A stretch of DNA of 5,129 nt from Hyphomicrobiales bacterium (lineage in GTDB: Bacteria; Pseudomonadota; Alphaproteobacteria; Rhizobiales; Beijerinckiaceae), in assembly GCA_015655535.1 (NCBI GenBank), contig JAATEW010000106.1, positions 1 to 5,129 on the forward strand, in the 5' to 3' direction. This document shows positions 4,579-5,129 of this stretch, one piece after another (position 1 is the first letter of the stretch; every line of letters begins with the position of its first letter). A model generated the notes under the pieces. That model had not been told where the DNA came from. It saw only the letters and a program-made list of their open reading frames with translations, and made no database searches. A program made the translations under genes and the position numbers.

Positions 4579-5129
4579 AACATTTTTAACAACGAGAGGC
4601 GGGTTATCGGTAGGCTGCCATATCCAAAGCTAACATTCATATAGCCTTGCTTTCAACTTGGTGATCAGGCGGCGGCACCCTTGTGAAACAAGTTCCCGCT
4701 TTGCGATGGATTTTCGGCGACGGAGCGTGGAACAAGGACTTTCAAAAGTTGGATGCTCTGTGACTATATGAATTTTTTGAGTCAAAACTCCCGCACGCAA
4801 ACAATTCATTACACGGTGGTTCGACCAACTATTCCCAAAGGCTGGGGACGGTAGGAAACACAGAAAGAAATAATCCTGAGACTGCGAACGCCATGATCGC
4901 CCGATGCAGAAGAGTCAACCGATCGAGTGGCGCTGTGGATTGCATCAGAGCGACCTCTCGCAAACACGGCCCATTGATTGAGTTCCGACCTAGAGCAACT
5001 TGCGCTCTACATTGCGGCGTTGGTGATGATGCCGACATTCTGTTCTAGCCCACGGTAAACGCGCCATGTCGAATCAGCGGTTTTGAGTCTGCGGAATTGC
5101 TGACCATTTGAATTTGCCTACGCCGCTAA
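4579..5129. other. Largely non-coding flank
   Basis: Apart from the possible 38-residue ORF at 4829-4945, I see no gene. Small symmetric sequences include TTTTGA-G-TCAAAA (4775-4787) and TAGAGC/GCTCTA (4991-4996 and 5004-5009, 7-base loop). A 26-codon + strand frame from GTG 4683 to the TGA at 4761-4763 has a protein-like translation (ALRWIFGDGAWNKDF) but no ribosome site, and may be a remnant. No tRNA, IS end or partial CDS was recognised at the right edge. Confidence 0.4.
4829..4945 (-). CDS. Possible 38-residue single-pass membrane protein
   Basis: From ATG 4945 this encodes 38 residues: a short N-terminal part with Asp8, Arg9, His14 and Arg15, then a hydrophobic stretch from about residue 16 to 33 (AIMAFAVSGLFLSVFPTV), then SLWE. 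AGAGG on the - strand lies eight bases before the ATG, an acceptable ribosome site. The frame is open further upstream to 5038, but that part has mixed composition and no ribosome site. It resembles a small membrane protein but has no identifiable relatives from sequence alone. A chance ORF is about as likely. Confidence 0.3.
   Translation of the reverse strand: MQSTAPLDRLTLLHRAIMAFAVSGLFLSVFPTVPSLWE

Noticed and set aside
5091..5129. GCGG/CCGC-flanked sequence at the right edge, considered as a tRNA
   Set aside because: It is far too short, with no T-loop GTTCGA motif, no anticodon stem and no cloverleaf pairing.

Overview
The window looks like chromosomal DNA from an alphaproteobacterium, probably Hyphomicrobiales (Rhizobiales). 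The grounds are moderately high GC, Ala/Arg-rich proteins, good GGAGG-type ribosome sites in front of GTG starts, and a cupin of a type I associate with that group. This placement is inference; no rRNA, tRNA or housekeeping marker is present. No insertion sequence, CRISPR array, prophage gene or tRNA was seen. Gaps between genes are long (about 160 to 660 bases), which suggests accessory rather than core genome.

Layout. Bases 1-435 hold no recognisable gene, although one frame stays open from base 1 into the first gene. On the + strand come a small exported protein with two cysteines (436-828), a shorter paralogue of it (1120-1404), and a cytoplasmic single-domain cupin (1685-2140). On the - strand, converging on these, are an exported 192-residue protein with a possible LolA-like fold (2307-2885) and a 474-residue exported cysteine-rich repeat protein (3047-4471). 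The last 658 bases (4472-5129) contain the promoter region of the repeat protein and at most one very small membrane protein (4829-4945).

The most striking item is the repeat protein. Its mature part has 28 cysteines, falling into 14 C-x(8-14)-C pairs that recur about every 29-30 residues, with one position in the series lacking its cysteines. This suggests a disulfide-stapled helical solenoid. The two paralogues at 436-828 and 1120-1404 align without a gap over 83 residues and share two cysteines exactly 35 residues apart, but the second lacks the normal signal peptide of the first.

Taken together, three or four of the five main genes encode exported proteins with paired cysteines, so the common theme is the periplasm or cell surface. 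Nothing in the sequence proves that they work together. Several dyad-symmetric sequences lie in the gaps where operators or transcript-end hairpins would be expected: 371-386, 819-844, 1084-1098, 1541-1555, 1616-1627, 2274-2296, 2962-2991 and 4554-4578. None of the hairpins is followed by a proper T-run.
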